DNA of 37,179 nt from Akkermansia muciniphila (GTDB lineage Bacteria; Verrucomicrobiota; Verrucomicrobiia; Verrucomicrobiales; Akkermansiaceae), in NCBI GenBank assembly GCA_945901795.1, contig CAMDLP010000029.1, forward strand, positions 1 through 37,179, read 5' to 3'. Positions 1 through 8,488 of the stretch are shown piece after piece. The notes below the pieces were generated by a model. It saw only the letters and a program-made list of their open reading frames with translations, searched no databases and was not told the DNA's origin. Numbering within the stretch: the first letter of the stretch is position 1; each line of letters begins with the position of its first letter. Position numbers and translations under genes: made by a program.

Positions 1-359
1 GCTGGCCTGCGTCGCCACGCACCCATGCTACACCCGGAGCGTCACCGCTCCCAGCGTAGGGCTTGTGGCCAGAGCTACTGGCTAGGTTTTCTCTGTAAGA
101 CTCTTTCATTCTCTATTCCAAGCCGGTTTATCCCGGCGCTTTCACTGACGCTTTCGACTGGAGGAGAAGTTGGCGGATGCCCGCCGCGATACGCCCGTGG
201 ACGAGGAAGATCCGGAAAGCCTCGCCTTTCCTTGGGATCTCGCCATCTCACGCAGGGCATGAAGGGACTGTGAAGGCGCGAGGCCCGCCCCATTGAAGTC
301 CATCGTTGAAAATAATACTAAGTATCTTGATCGACTTGAAATCATCCATAGAATCCCCC
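1..359. other. Gene-poor left edge, no confident gene
   Basis: I see no complete gene here. A short reading frame at 149-262 (+) has a protein-like composition, with acidic residues followed by FPWDLAISRRA and then TGA. It has no start codon of its own after the in-frame stop at 146-148, so it could be the tail of a decayed gene or chance. A small GCCGG/CCGGC hairpin lies near 122-138 without a T-run. The stretch directly precedes a degraded toxin-antitoxin module, so it may be more debris of the same kind. Confidence 0.3.
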
Positions 360-443
360 GTAACCTTTGAGGAAGATCCCGATTTCACCGAAAAAGCACT
401 CCGCCTGATCGGTGACGACGGGATTTTCGCGATTCAGATTTAT
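360..443 (+). pseudogene. Remnant of RelE/HigB-type toxin gene
   Basis: The frame here encodes VTFEEDPDFTEKALRLIG followed by DDGIFAIQIY. This resembles the N-terminal part of RelE/HigB-family mRNA interferase toxins, which often begin TFEEDPxFTxxAL. The core glycine/arginine-rich section (consensus GxGGxRKxR) and the C-terminal catalytic strand that should follow are absent. After the QIY residues the frame becomes unrelated sequence, and about 90 codons of a typical toxin are missing. An antitoxin-like helix-turn-helix follows directly, matching the toxin-first order of HigBA modules. I infer an inactivated toxin. The assignment rests on recalled family patterns and a short match. Confidence 0.4.
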
Positions 444-842
444 GAAAGCCATACCACCCACCACGAAGACGGCCAGCCGCGCACCTGCGGCGGTCATGCT
501 CAAGAGCAAGAAGGACGCATTGGAGCGGGGCGCGCGCCCTCCAGGGTGTTCCGCATCGAGAAGCGGCCCGATGTCACGTTCTCCCGCGTCGCGGTGAATC
601 CTGAAACCCAACGCCGCAAATCCGCCAAGGCATGGGAAGCCAAGAGCGTGGTTGCCAAGATCCGCCAGTCCCTCGACCTGACACAGGAAGCGTTCGCCAA
701 TCTCCTCGGAATCGGACTCAGCACCCTCCGCGGTTGGGAGCAGAAGAAGCGCGAGCCTTCCGGGGCGGTCCGCATGCTCATCGCCATCGCGCTCAAACAT
801 CCCGAAGTGCTGCAAGACGCCGGCTCAAAACTCAGTCCATCA
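442..842 (+). pseudogene. Frameshifted HigA/NadS-like antitoxin, XRE HTH
   Basis: A frame starting at ATG 442 gives MKAIPP... up to KDALERGAR near 537. The homologous continuation PSRVFRIEKRP then lies in another frame from 537, so a frameshift seems to have occurred there. The second part has an XRE-type helix-turn-helix: IRQSLDLTQEAFANLLGI, then STLRGWEQKKREPSG. This is the classic NadS/HigA layout, in which the antitoxin binds its operator and neutralises a RelE-like toxin. The frame has no stop of its own and runs into the downstream DUF6807 gene, whose own start and signal peptide begin at 861. With the toxin truncated upstream, I infer a decayed module. Alternatively the HTH could still be made as a short DNA-binding protein. 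Confidence 0.45.
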
Positions 843-860
843 CACCAAGTCTCCAACACC

Positions 861-1796
861 ATGAAACGTCTGCTCACTTTCTTTCACTTCGTCTCGCTGC
901 TTCCCTCTGTCGCATGGCTTCCTGCCGCCGCACGGGCGGATGATGTACGAAGCTGGAAACTCGAATGCGCCAGCGGCGCCGCCGTCGTGAAGAACACCGG
1001 CGGCGCTGAAGTGCTGCGCTACTTTACGACCAGACCAGAAGGCACGCCGCTTAGAGCGAACTCGACCTGCTGCTTTCACCCGTTCACCACGCCGGCGGGG
1101 CACCCGGTGACAGCCTTCGCGCCGGATGACCACAAGCATCACCGTGGCATTTTTCTCGCGTGGGTGGAAATGCATGGAGCGGCGGACGCGGATTTCTGGG
1201 GATGGGGCGCGCACGCGCCGGTCAAGGACCGTGTCATCAAAAATCGCTCGCTCACCAAGGACGGCGCCGCGGCATTCACCGCAGTGAACGACTGGATGGC
1301 TGGCGACGTGAAAATGCTCGAGGAAACGCTGACCGCCTCGGCCCGACAGGAGCACGGCGCCAACATCCTCGACCTCACTTACGCGCTCAAGCCCGCCGCA
1401 GACGTAACACTGGCACGCTGGGCCTTCAGCGGATTCTGCGTGCGGTACCCGAAGCTCGGAGAAGCCGTAGTTCACAATCCACAGGGCATCGTCACGCTGC
1501 CGGAACCCGCCCACGTCAAGCCGGACACGAACTGGCCGGACGCTCCATGGTATGCCGCGACCTGGGAATCAGAAACCGGCGCGCCGGTCGGTGTCGCCGT
1601 GGTGCCGCGCGGCGCGCACCCGCCGAAGACATGGCACTGCCCGCGCAGCATCCGCATGTTGAACCCCGCCATCACTGGTCCCGCTGCTGTGATTCTCAAA
1701 GGTGGCCAGGTGACCACGCTGCGCTACCAAGTCGTCGCCTTTGACGGAGCCGTGCCGGCAGCGATGCTGAACCAGCTTGCGCAGGAAAAGCCATGA
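861..1796 (+). CDS. Secreted DUF6807 (PmoA-like) family protein
   Basis: This 311-residue protein starts with a signal peptide (MKRLLTFFHFVSLLPSVAWL, then an AAARA cleavage region), so it is probably periplasmic or secreted. The mature part matches the DUF6807 family, often mislabelled 'methane oxygenase PmoA'. Its conserved features include HKHHRGIFLAW at about residues 92-102, FWGWG soon after, and late AV..NPQGIV and WHCPRSI segments. The fold is thought to be a carbohydrate-handling beta-sandwich of unproven activity; in Planctomycetes and Verrucomicrobia it usually accompanies sugar-oxidation and cytochrome genes. I chose ATG 861 over the much longer open frame because the signal peptide begins there and the upstream frame encodes a different protein. 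The cytochrome gene starts 25 bp downstream, so co-transcription is likely. Confidence 0.75.
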   Translation: MKRLLTFFHFVSLLPSVAWLPAAARADDVRSWKLECASGAAVVKNTGGAEVLRYFTTRPEGTPLRANSTCCFHPFTTPAGHPVTAFAPDDHKHHRGIFLAWVEMHGAADADFWGWGAHAPVKDRVIKNRSLTKDGAAAFTAVNDWMAGDVKMLEETLTASARQEHGANILDLTYALKPAADVTLARWAFSGFCVRYPKLGEAVVHNPQGIVTLPEPAHVKPDTNWPDAPWYAATWESETGAPVGVAVVPRGAHPPKTWHCPRSIRMLNPAITGPAAVILKGGQVTTLRYQVVAFDGAVPAAMLNQLAQEKP

Positions 1797-1821
1797 ACCG
1801 GCGCAGCATCAATCAACCACT

Positions 1822-4743
1822 ATGAAAATGACATCGGGAATCTTCGGCGCGCTGCTTGCGAGATGCGCCGGCCTTGTGCTCGGAGCATTCGCATGGACGA
1901 GCTCGCTCGCGGAACCGGCATTCGACTACGACGTCTTTCTGAAATCGGTGCGCGTGCCGCCGGAGTTCACCATCGATCTGGCGGCGGGCGAACCCATGAT
2001 TCGGTTTCCCATGTTTGCCTGCTACGACGACGCCGGGCGGCTCTACGTCGCGGAGTCTTCGGGGAACGATCTCTACGCGGGCTTGCAGAAACTCACGCGC
2101 GACTGCCGGGTGTCGCGGCTGGAGGATGCGGATGGTGATGGACGTTTCGATAAGTCGACAGTTTTCGCCTCGGGCGTGACATTTCCGATGGGACTTGCGT
2201 GGCACGACGGGCGGCTTTATCTCGCCGACCCGCCGGAGCTGGTTGCGCTGACCGACACCGATGGCGACGGACGCGCGGACAAGCGCGAGGTGATTCTCAG
2301 CGGGTTCGGCCACACGGACAACGGCAGCCTGCACGGCCTCACCTTCGGGCCCGATGGCCTGCTCTATTTCACGATGGGCGCGCCGGACGGCTGGAAGCTT
2401 CCGCGCGGCGACGGGACATTTCTTGAGGGCGTGGCGGGCGCGCTCTTCCGCTGCCGGCCCGATGGATCCCAGCTCGAGGTCATCAGCCGTGGCTTTCAAA
2501 ATCTGGTCGAGATTGAGTTCATGCCCGGCGGCGAATTCATCGGCACGGACAACTGGTTTCAAAAGCCCGCCGGCGGCTGGCGCGATGCGCTGGTGGATTG
2601 CGCGCCAAGCGGGCTGTATCCGTATGCGCCCGCCAGCGGCACTCCTCTGCCCCGCACCGGTGTCACGCTGCCACCGCTCATTCTGCTGCCGGCGGTCGCG
2701 CACAGCGGGCTGACACGACTGCGCACGACGGGCTTTCCGGAGGAATGGCGAGGCAGTCTATTCGTCGCCGAGCACAACACGCGCAAAGTCGTGCGCCACG
2801 AACTGCGGCGCGAGGGTTCGACCTTTGCCTCGACAAATGTGGACTTCTTAGCGGGCGAACACCCGGATTTCCATCCCGCAGACGTGCTGGAGTCATCCGA
2901 CGGCTCGCTGCTCATCGTGGATACCGGCGGCTGGTATGTGGAACACTGCCCGACGGGTCGGATCCGCGATTCGCGCGCGCCCGGCGGCATTTATCGCGCG
3001 CGCTGGACGAAGGCACGCGAGGTGAAGCCGGCGTCGGACGAGGCGCGCTTCGCGGCCCTTTGGAAAATGAACACGGACCAATTGCGGGCGCGGCTCGCTG
3101 ATGGGGATGTGAACGTCATCTGCGCGGCGGCGCGCGTGCTGGCGTCGCGGCGGGAAAAGTCCGCGGGTGACGCGCTGGTTGCGCTGCTCGATTCCACGCA
3201 GGCTCCCGTGCGTCGCGCCGCCGCTGAAGCGCTCACCTTATGCGGCGCGCGCTCGCACGCCCCACGGCTGGTCGCCGCACTGGCAAAGGCGGGGGACGAT
3301 TTTGAGGAGCACGCTTGCATTGCAGCGCTGCTCTCGCTGGCGGATGAACCGTTCGTGCGCGGCTTGCTTGCGCACGAGACGTCGCGCGTCCGCCGGGCCG
3401 CGTTGCACCTGCTCGACCAACCGCCTTTCGCCACGCTGCGGTTCGCGGACCTCACCGGGCCGCTCGGAGAAAGCGACGCGAACGTAAACCGCGCCGCGCG
3501 GCATTTGCTCGAGGGGCACAACGAGTGGGCTGCGGACGCCCTGCCGTGGCTGCGCCAACAACTGGCAACGTCAGCATCCGAAGCCGGCAGTTTGAATGCC
3601 TTGAGCGCGCTGTTCGTCGCCTTCCAGTCCGATGCCGGGATTCGCGGCTTGATTTCCGAACGGCTCGCTCCCGGCGCGCCGACGCCTGTCGGAGCCCGCG
3701 CGTTCTTGTTGAACCTGCTGCCATCGCTCACGGCGATGAAGCCCGAGGCGGCGTGGTTGCAAGCCATCGGGCCCGCGCTCGCGGACCCAGCCTTGCGCAT
3801 CCCGGCCTTGGGCGCGGCCTCGGCGTATCCGCAACCGGAGTTTGCCCCGCGACTGGCAAAACTCGCCGCAGACACCGGCGTCCCTGCGCCGCAACGATTG
3901 CTTGCCGCGCGCGTTTCAGCGCGGCATCCGACCTTGAGCGAGAGCGTATTCGAGCTCGCCGTAAAGTCGCTGGATGCAAAAGCCGGTGCGGCGGAGCGCC
4001 TCAGCGCTGTGGATTTGCTGGCCCGGACACAACTCACAGCGCCGCAGTTGCAGCGGCTTCTCACTGCCTTGCTACGCAGCGGAGCGGTTGCTCCCGATGG
4101 GTTGCTGCCCACGCTGGCCCGTTCGACCCACAAGGACACGCGCCCAGCGCTCGCCGATTTTTTCAACGCTCAACTCAAGTCCGGCTGGTCGCCTGCGCGC
4201 GCCATACTGGATCAAACGCTCGCGATGTTTCCGGATGAGCCGTCCGTCAGTGCGTCGCTGCTCGCCGCGTGGGAAACGAACAACGCGGCGATGCTGCAGC
4301 GCCTTGCTGAATTCAAGCCACTGCTCGCCGGCGGCGACGCGGAGCGCGGGCGCGTGGCGTTCACCACGGCGACGTGCACGGGTTGTCATCGCATTGGCGA
4401 ACACGGCGGTCTCCTCGGCCCCGACCTCACGCGCATCGGCGCGATTCGTTCCGGCGGGGACTTGCTCGAATCCATTCTCTATCCCAGCAGTTCCCTCGCG
4501 CAGGGCTACGTGCCCTATCTGCTGACGCGGCGCGACGGTGAAGAGATCTCCGGCAGCCTCGTCGAGCAGGGACCGGAAGGCGTGAGCCTGCGCGATGGCG
4601 CGGGCGTGATCCATCGCACGCGGCCCGATGACATCGCCGCTCTCGACCGCCAACAACTGTCCTACATGCCCGCCGGTCTCGAACAAATCCTCTCCCGTGA
4701 ACATTTACGCGACCTGCTCGCCTACCTGCAGAGTTTGAAATGA
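1822..4743 (+). CDS. Large secreted c-type cytochrome with HEAT repeats
   Basis: This 973-residue exported protein has a signal peptide at residues 1-30 (ending SSLAEP). The N-terminal half matches the 'putative membrane-bound dehydrogenase' beta-propeller domain (TIGR02604 type), with FACYDDAGRLYVAESSG and repeated DTDGDGRADK-like acidic loops. The middle, about residues 400-830, is alanine/leucine-rich and HEAT-repeat-like. The C-terminal haem domain (TIGR02603 type) has CTGCH at residues 852-856, LLGPDLTRIG, and a later methionine-containing YMPAGLEQIL that could supply the axial ligand. Family members are thought to oxidise sugars or related substrates in the periplasm and pass electrons to a cytochrome chain; the substrate here is unknown. 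ATG 1822 was chosen because the signal peptide starts there. It follows the DUF6807 gene closely and is probably in the same operon. Confidence 0.85.
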   Translation: MKMTSGIFGALLARCAGLVLGAFAWTSSLAEPAFDYDVFLKSVRVPPEFTIDLAAGEPMIRFPMFACYDDAGRLYVAESSGNDLYAGLQKLTRDCRVSRLEDADGDGRFDKSTVFASGVTFPMGLAWHDGRLYLADPPELVALTDTDGDGRADKREVILSGFGHTDNGSLHGLTFGPDGLLYFTMGAPDGWKLPRGDGTFLEGVAGALFRCRPDGSQLEVISRGFQNLVEIEFMPGGEFIGTDNWFQKPAGGWRDALVDCAPSGLYPYAPASGTPLPRTGVTLPPLILLPAVAHSGLTRLRTTGFPEEWRGSLFVAEHNTRKVVRHELRREGSTFASTNVDFLAGEHPDFHPADVLESSDGSLLIVDTGGWYVEHCPTGRIRDSRAPGGIYRARWTKAREVKPASDEARFAALWKMNTDQLRARLADGDVNVICAAARVLASRREKSAGDALVALLDSTQAPVRRAAAEALTLCGARSHAPRLVAALAKAGDDFEEHACIAALLSLADEPFVRGLLAHETSRVRRAALHLLDQPPFATLRFADLTGPLGESDANVNRAARHLLEGHNEWAADALPWLRQQLATSASEAGSLNALSALFVAFQSDAGIRGLISERLAPGAPTPVGARAFLLNLLPSLTAMKPEAAWLQAIGPALADPALRIPALGAASAYPQPEFAPRLAKLAADTGVPAPQRLLAARVSARHPTLSESVFELAVKSLDAKAGAAERLSAVDLLARTQLTAPQLQRLLTALLRSGAVAPDGLLPTLARSTHKDTRPALADFFNAQLKSGWSPARAILDQTLAMFPDEPSVSASLLAAWETNNAAMLQRLAEFKPLLAGGDAERGRVAFTTATCTGCHRIGEHGGLLGPDLTRIGAIRSGGDLLESILYPSSSLAQGYVPYLLTRRDGEEISGSLVEQGPEGVSLRDGAGVIHRTRPDDIAALDRQQLSYMPAGLEQILSREHLRDLLAYLQSLK

Positions 4744-4850
4744 AGACGACAACGATTCTAGCAGTTCGCCGCGCCCGACCAACGCATGGCATGCCCATTC
4801 TCACAACCTGTTTGAAAGGCAATTCCATGCCGTGGCGGCGGCGCCAATGA
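4740..4850 (+). pseudogene. Orphan coupled start of a lost downstream gene
   Basis: The cytochrome stop codon overlaps an ATG (ATGA at 4740-4743) that opens a 36-codon frame beginning MKTTTILAVRRA, like the start of a signal peptide. It then runs antisense into the 3' end of the convergent ROK gene and stops at 4850. Coupled ATGA starts usually mark a real next gene in an operon. I therefore suspect that a further exported protein once followed and was removed by the rearrangement that placed the ROK operon here. It is short and could be chance. Confidence 0.25.
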
Positions 4851-5724
4851 CTCCTGCGTCGGTGGTGGCGGACACCAAGGGCAGGTCTCGATGGCCCGGC
4901 CACCAGATGTGACGCCGCGCCGTGGCGATGAGCGTGTCGCGATACAGCCCGGTGCTCAGGCCCAGGCCGCCACCTAGAACCACCCGTTCGGGGTCGAGCA
5001 CGTTGACCAGCCCACCGATGCTGGCGCCGAGCGCCTCGGCGGCGGAGCGGATGACCCGGATCGCGCAGGCATTCCCGAGGCTCGCGGCGGCCAGGACCTC
5101 CTGGCCAGACTGCGCGTTGCCGTGCAGCGCGTTGAAACGCGCCACCAGCGCCGGACCCGCGGCGAATTGCTCCAGGCTTCCGGACTCGCGTTCCTGCCAC
5201 ATCTCCGGCAAATGCAGCAGTGGCCCGCTCGCCATTGTCCCTGTCGCTCCGCGAGCGCCAGTGAACGGCTGGCTGTCGATGACGAGACACGACGCGATGC
5301 CGGTGCCAATCGTGACATAGAGAAACACTCGTGCATGGCGACCGGCACCGAATAGCGCTTCGGCCCGGGCGGCGGCGCGCACGTCCGCTTCGATCACCGT
5401 GGGAGCGGTTTTGGACAGACGCTGACGCACGCTGTCACTACTCCAATCAAGGCAATTGGCGCTGGCGATGTTGCCTGACCGATCCACGATCTCGCAGACG
5501 CCGACACCGATGCCTTGCACGGGGTGACCGGCGGCACACGCTTCAGCGGCTAACTCGGACACCAGCCGCTCCATGTCCGCGAGCACCGCTGCGCCGCCGC
5601 GCTGGGGCAACGTTGGAATCTCGCGTCGCGCCCGAACGACGCCCTCTGGAAAAGCCACCACGCCCGCGGCGATCTTGGTTCCGCCGACATCAACGCCGAG
5701 CGCGGTGAACTTGGGCTCGCTCAT
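4801..5724 (-). CDS. ROK-family sugar kinase lacking zinc-site cysteines
   Basis: This 307-residue ROK-family protein is probably a cytoplasmic ATP-dependent kinase for a hexose or hexosamine. The N-terminal phosphate loop GVDVGGTKIAAG (about residues 10-21), the later VTIGTGIASCLVID and GARGATGT segments, and the C-terminal VVLGGG are typical. ROK kinases normally carry CxCGxxGCxE in the zinc-binding region. Here the matching stretch reads EMWQERESGSLEQFAAGPAL, with the cysteines gone but the following LE...AxGPA conserved. It therefore belongs to a zinc-less ROK subgroup or has altered substrate handling. Its ATG overlaps the nagB stop by four bases (ATGA), and it is the last gene of a five-gene minus-strand operon. 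Next to a hexosamine-6-phosphate deaminase, a hexosamine 6-kinase role is the natural inference. Confidence 0.82.
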   Translation of the reverse strand: MSEPKFTALGVDVGGTKIAAGVVAFPEGVVRARREIPTLPQRGGAAVLADMERLVSELAAEACAAGHPVQGIGVGVCEIVDRSGNIASANCLDWSSDSVRQRLSKTAPTVIEADVRAAARAEALFGAGRHARVFLYVTIGTGIASCLVIDSQPFTGARGATGTMASGPLLHLPEMWQERESGSLEQFAAGPALVARFNALHGNAQSGQEVLAAASLGNACAIRVIRSAAEALGASIGGLVNVLDPERVVLGGGLGLSTGLYRDTLIATARRHIWWPGHRDLPLVSATTDAGVIGAAATAWNCLSNRL

Positions 5725-6446
5725 GATTTCAAGGAGAGGTTCACAGCCGCTGCGTTATCGAGGAACACGTGAGTGTTGGGATGACCCTGAAGCAGAGACG
5801 CCGGACATTGTGGTCCGCGCGGGCCTTCGACCATCGCTTTGACTGCCGCCGTCTTGTGCGATCCGTAGGCCATGATGAGAACATGCCGCGCGGCGAGGAT
5901 GGTTTTCATGCCCACGGACACGCCCTTCGCCGGCGCGTAATCGCCGCCAAACCATTTTCGGTTCGCCTCGATGGAGATCGTTTCCAAGTCGAGCAGGCGG
6001 CCCACGGAATCCTCCGCGCTGCCGGGCTCGTTGAAGCCGAGATGCCCGTTCTGGCCGAGGCCGAGAATGATGACGTCGAGTCCGCCGGCCTGGGTGATCT
6101 TGCGTTCGTGTGCTTGAACGCTGGTGAGCGCATTGGCTTCCAGAGAGCTGACGGTGTGAAACTGCGTGGGCGGAATCCCCCACGCCTGCTGCACGCAACG
6201 GCGCATGAGGTTCGCGCAATTGCGTGGCTCTTCGAGCGGCACGCCCACGTATTCATCCAGCGCGAAGACGTTCAGATGCGCGAGCTTCAGCCCGCGTTCG
6301 CCGATGCGACGGTAGAGTTCGATGGGCGTATTGCCCGCCGCAACCATGACGTTGCGGGTCGTCGGTGCGGTGAGCCAAGCCGCCAGGCAATCGGTGGCAG
6401 CGGTATTTGCGATGTCCGCAGATGGATGGGTTCGCGTCCTGTTCAT
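5721..6446 (-). CDS. nagB: Glucosamine-6-phosphate deaminase (NagB/AgaI type)
   Basis: This 241-residue cytoplasmic enzyme of the NagB family converts glucosamine-6-phosphate to fructose-6-phosphate and ammonia. The visible signature is complete: a phosphate loop AAGNTP near residue 37, DEYVG at 64-68 with the catalytic aspartate, LGLGQNGHLGFNEPG at about 128-142 with the ring-opening histidine at 135, then GVSVGMKTIL. The length is typical of the short bacterial NagB/galactosamine isomerase group, which lacks the C-terminal allosteric tail of E. coli NagB. AgaI (galactosamine-6-phosphate deaminase) therefore cannot be excluded. Its start overlaps the permease stop by one base (TAATG) and its stop overlaps the ROK start, so these three genes are translationally coupled. 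It fixes the pathway class of the operon as amino-sugar catabolism. Confidence 0.88.
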   Translation of the reverse strand: MNRTRTHPSADIANTAATDCLAAWLTAPTTRNVMVAAGNTPIELYRRIGERGLKLAHLNVFALDEYVGVPLEEPRNCANLMRRCVQQAWGIPPTQFHTVSSLEANALTSVQAHERKITQAGGLDVIILGLGQNGHLGFNEPGSAEDSVGRLLDLETISIEANRKWFGGDYAPAKGVSVGMKTILAARHVLIMAYGSHKTAAVKAMVEGPRGPQCPASLLQGHPNTHVFLDNAAAVNLSLKS

Positions 6447-7336
6447 TAGCCGGCCTTTTCATCTCCAACAAGCTTAGGAACAGGCGGCTTCTCCCACGCC
6501 AGCGCCACCACGGACACCAGCGCGATGACGATGCCGACGGTTTCGCGTGAGCTGATTTTCTCCCCGAGAAAAGCGATGGCAATGGGCACGCTGACCAGTG
6601 GATAGAGACTCGCCAGCGGTGCGATAATGGACGCCTTCCCCGCGCTGGCGAACGCGAGGAGAATCGCGTAGTTGCCCAGGCTGAAGAACAGTCCGAGCGC
6701 CGCGACGAGCAGCCAGGTCTTGAGCGCGAGTGGTCCGGTGAGCGGCTGAAGGAGGAGCAGCACGACCGACACCGGCACGAACGCGGCCAGAAACCAGAGC
6801 GCGGAGAGCTCGCCGGAAATGTCGTTGGTGGAAATTTTCTGGAGCAGGCCGGAGACGCCCCAGAGACCAATCGGAATCAGCGCGAACATCAGCCACGGAT
6901 TCACCGCGCCCTCGACGCTGGCGACGTTGAAGAAGTAGATCGCGACGAGCGACAGCACCAAGCCGCCGAGTTGGATGGCATTGAGCCGTTCGCGCAGGAG
7001 CAACACTGCCAGCACGATGGTCACGAGCGGATACAGCGCGGTGAGCGGCACGACGGTGGCCGCCTTGGCCCCGGAATTCAGCGCGTGGTAATACGCGACG
7101 TTGCCCGCGCAAGTCAGCGCACCGGCGAGAAAGGCGTTGATGGCTCCACGACGGCGATTGCCGGTGGCAGTGGGCTTCTTCGAGCAGCCGAGCGCGAGCA
7201 TCACGGGAATCAGACCGAGTGTGCAGAGCGCCTGGCTTTGCGCGGCCGTGACCGACTCGCCAATCAGCTTGGACATGACCGCCCACAGTCCCCAACAGAG
7301 GACGGCGAAGGCAGTGAATAGAAACCAGCGTGGCAT
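6446..7336 (-). CDS. DMT-superfamily (EamA) permease
   Basis: This 296-residue inner-membrane protein has about ten hydrophobic segments in two related halves, the EamA duplication. The first half starts WFLFTAFAVLCWGLWAVMSK. The repeat starts around residue 150 with WLMFALIPIGLWGVSGLLQK and ends in EKISSRETVGIVIALVSVVAL. The EK-containing ends of both halves (RERLNAIQLGG and GEKISSRETVG) are typical. EamA members export metabolites or import compounds such as sugars, choline or amino acids, so the direction and substrate cannot be read from sequence. Between a hexosamine deaminase and an oxidoreductase, uptake of the pathway sugar is the simplest inference. It starts 15 bp after the oxidoreductase stop. 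Confidence 0.82.
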   Translation of the reverse strand: MPRWFLFTAFAVLCWGLWAVMSKLIGESVTAAQSQALCTLGLIPVMLALGCSKKPTATGNRRRGAINAFLAGALTCAGNVAYYHALNSGAKAATVVPLTALYPLVTIVLAVLLLRERLNAIQLGGLVLSLVAIYFFNVASVEGAVNPWLMFALIPIGLWGVSGLLQKISTNDISGELSALWFLAAFVPVSVVLLLLQPLTGPLALKTWLLVAALGLFFSLGNYAILLAFASAGKASIIAPLASLYPLVSVPIAIAFLGEKISSRETVGIVIALVSVVALAWEKPPVPKLVGDEKAG

Positions 7337-7351
7337 GAGAATCTGTTGAGT

Positions 7352-8476
7352 TTAATGCTCCCGAGTGCGGTCGTGCTGTCGGTGCGCGGCTTCCTGCCCG
7401 CCCGACTCGGCGAAGACCAGCGGAGCGAAAGTGGTTTCCAATGCGATGGAGCGGCCGTCCCGGCCGGCTTCCTGAGCCTTGAGCATGATTTCCAGAACAT
7501 GCCGCGCGTGCTGCGGCGTCACCAGCGGCTTGGTTCCCGAGCGGATGCAATCGATGAAATGATTCAGCCCATCCGTCCACGGCCAGTCGGGCGCGGTCTC
7601 CTTGAACACCTGCCAGCAGCCGGCGCTGTTTTGGAACAGTTCGTAGCCCTCGGGATCCCAATCATCTCCAAGCATCTGGATGGTGCCGGCGCTGCCATAC
7701 ACTTCGAGCGCCGGCGAACGATACTGCTGCATCGTGAAGCCGCAGGTGACGACCGCGAGCGTCCCCGCTCCGAAATCGAGCAGCACCTGGGCGTTGTCCT
7801 CGGCTTCGACGCGGACCGGACGGCCCTTCACCTCGCGTTCGGGAATGGCCACGCCGGTCATCGCTGTCACGCGTTTCGCCGGCCCCAGCAGGCCGGTGAG
7901 GCTGGTGAGGCAATACACGCCCAAGTCAAAGATGCAGCCGCCACCGGGTTTGTAGAACCAGTCGGTCCAATCAGGACCGGCCCAGCCGTAACGCGCGCGG
8001 GCGGAACAAGGCTTGCCGATGTCGCCATTGCGGATGCGACGGGACATCGTCTGAAACGTGGGGCTGAGGATCGTGAAGGGTGCGCAGACCAACGTGCGTC
8101 CGACGCGTTCGGCCAGTGCGATGAGCGCGTCCGCCTCCTCGAGGGTCATGGCGAGGGGCTTTTCGACCAGCACATGTTTGCCGGCGTTCAACGCGGCCGT
8201 GGCCAGTCGCGCGTGCTCGGGCATGGAGGTGAGAATCAGCACCGCGTCCATGTCCGGTGCCGCGATGACCTCGCGAGCGTCCGTGGTGAACCGCGTCGTA
8301 TGCAGGGCCGCGCTGGCTGACTCGCGTTGGGCTTCACGGCCGCAGGCGAACGTCACCTCCACCGCACCGTTCGCGCGCTGGCGGTCAATGACCATACGGT
8401 AGGCGCTCAGCACGTTGCCGCAGCCGATGACGCCGAGTCGCAACGGCTGTGGGATGGAATGTTCAGCGGAGCTCAT
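7352..8476 (-). CDS. Gfo/Idh/MocA-family NAD(P) oxidoreductase
   Basis: This 374-residue protein has an N-terminal Rossmann fold, LRLGVIGCGNVLSAYR at about residues 12-27. The family hallmark follows: HVLVEKPLAMTLEEA near 100-115, with the EKP lysine that positions the substrate. The C-terminal domain includes GGGCIFDLGVYCL, the place where many members have DxGxH; here a tyrosine stands in the last position. The family oxidises or reduces sugar carbons, often C3 in bacterial sugar dehydrogenases. The nearby DUF1080 protein belongs to a family now linked to 3-keto-glycoside cleavage, so a C3-oxidation step is plausible but not shown. It lies 12 bp downstream of the Rieske gene in the same operon. 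No signal peptide is visible, so it should be cytoplasmic. Confidence 0.85.
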   Translation of the reverse strand: MSSAEHSIPQPLRLGVIGCGNVLSAYRMVIDRQRANGAVEVTFACGREAQRESASAALHTTRFTTDAREVIAAPDMDAVLILTSMPEHARLATAALNAGKHVLVEKPLAMTLEEADALIALAERVGRTLVCAPFTILSPTFQTMSRRIRNGDIGKPCSARARYGWAGPDWTDWFYKPGGGCIFDLGVYCLTSLTGLLGPAKRVTAMTGVAIPEREVKGRPVRVEAEDNAQVLLDFGAGTLAVVTCGFTMQQYRSPALEVYGSAGTIQMLGDDWDPEGYELFQNSAGCWQVFKETAPDWPWTDGLNHFIDCIRSGTKPLVTPQHARHVLEIMLKAQEAGRDGRSIALETTFAPLVFAESGGQEAAHRQHDRTREH

Positions 8477-8488
8477 GGGAGGAGTTTC

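Noticed and set aside
306-860. Continuous open frame suggesting an HTH-DUF6807 fusion protein of 496 residues
   Set aside because: A clear signal peptide starts at 861, and the upstream part matches a frameshifted antitoxin, so two separate genes are more likely.
2991-4166. 391-codon open frame antisense to the cytochrome
   Set aside because: Serine/alanine/arginine-rich low-complexity translation with no motif, opposite a clearly coding gene.
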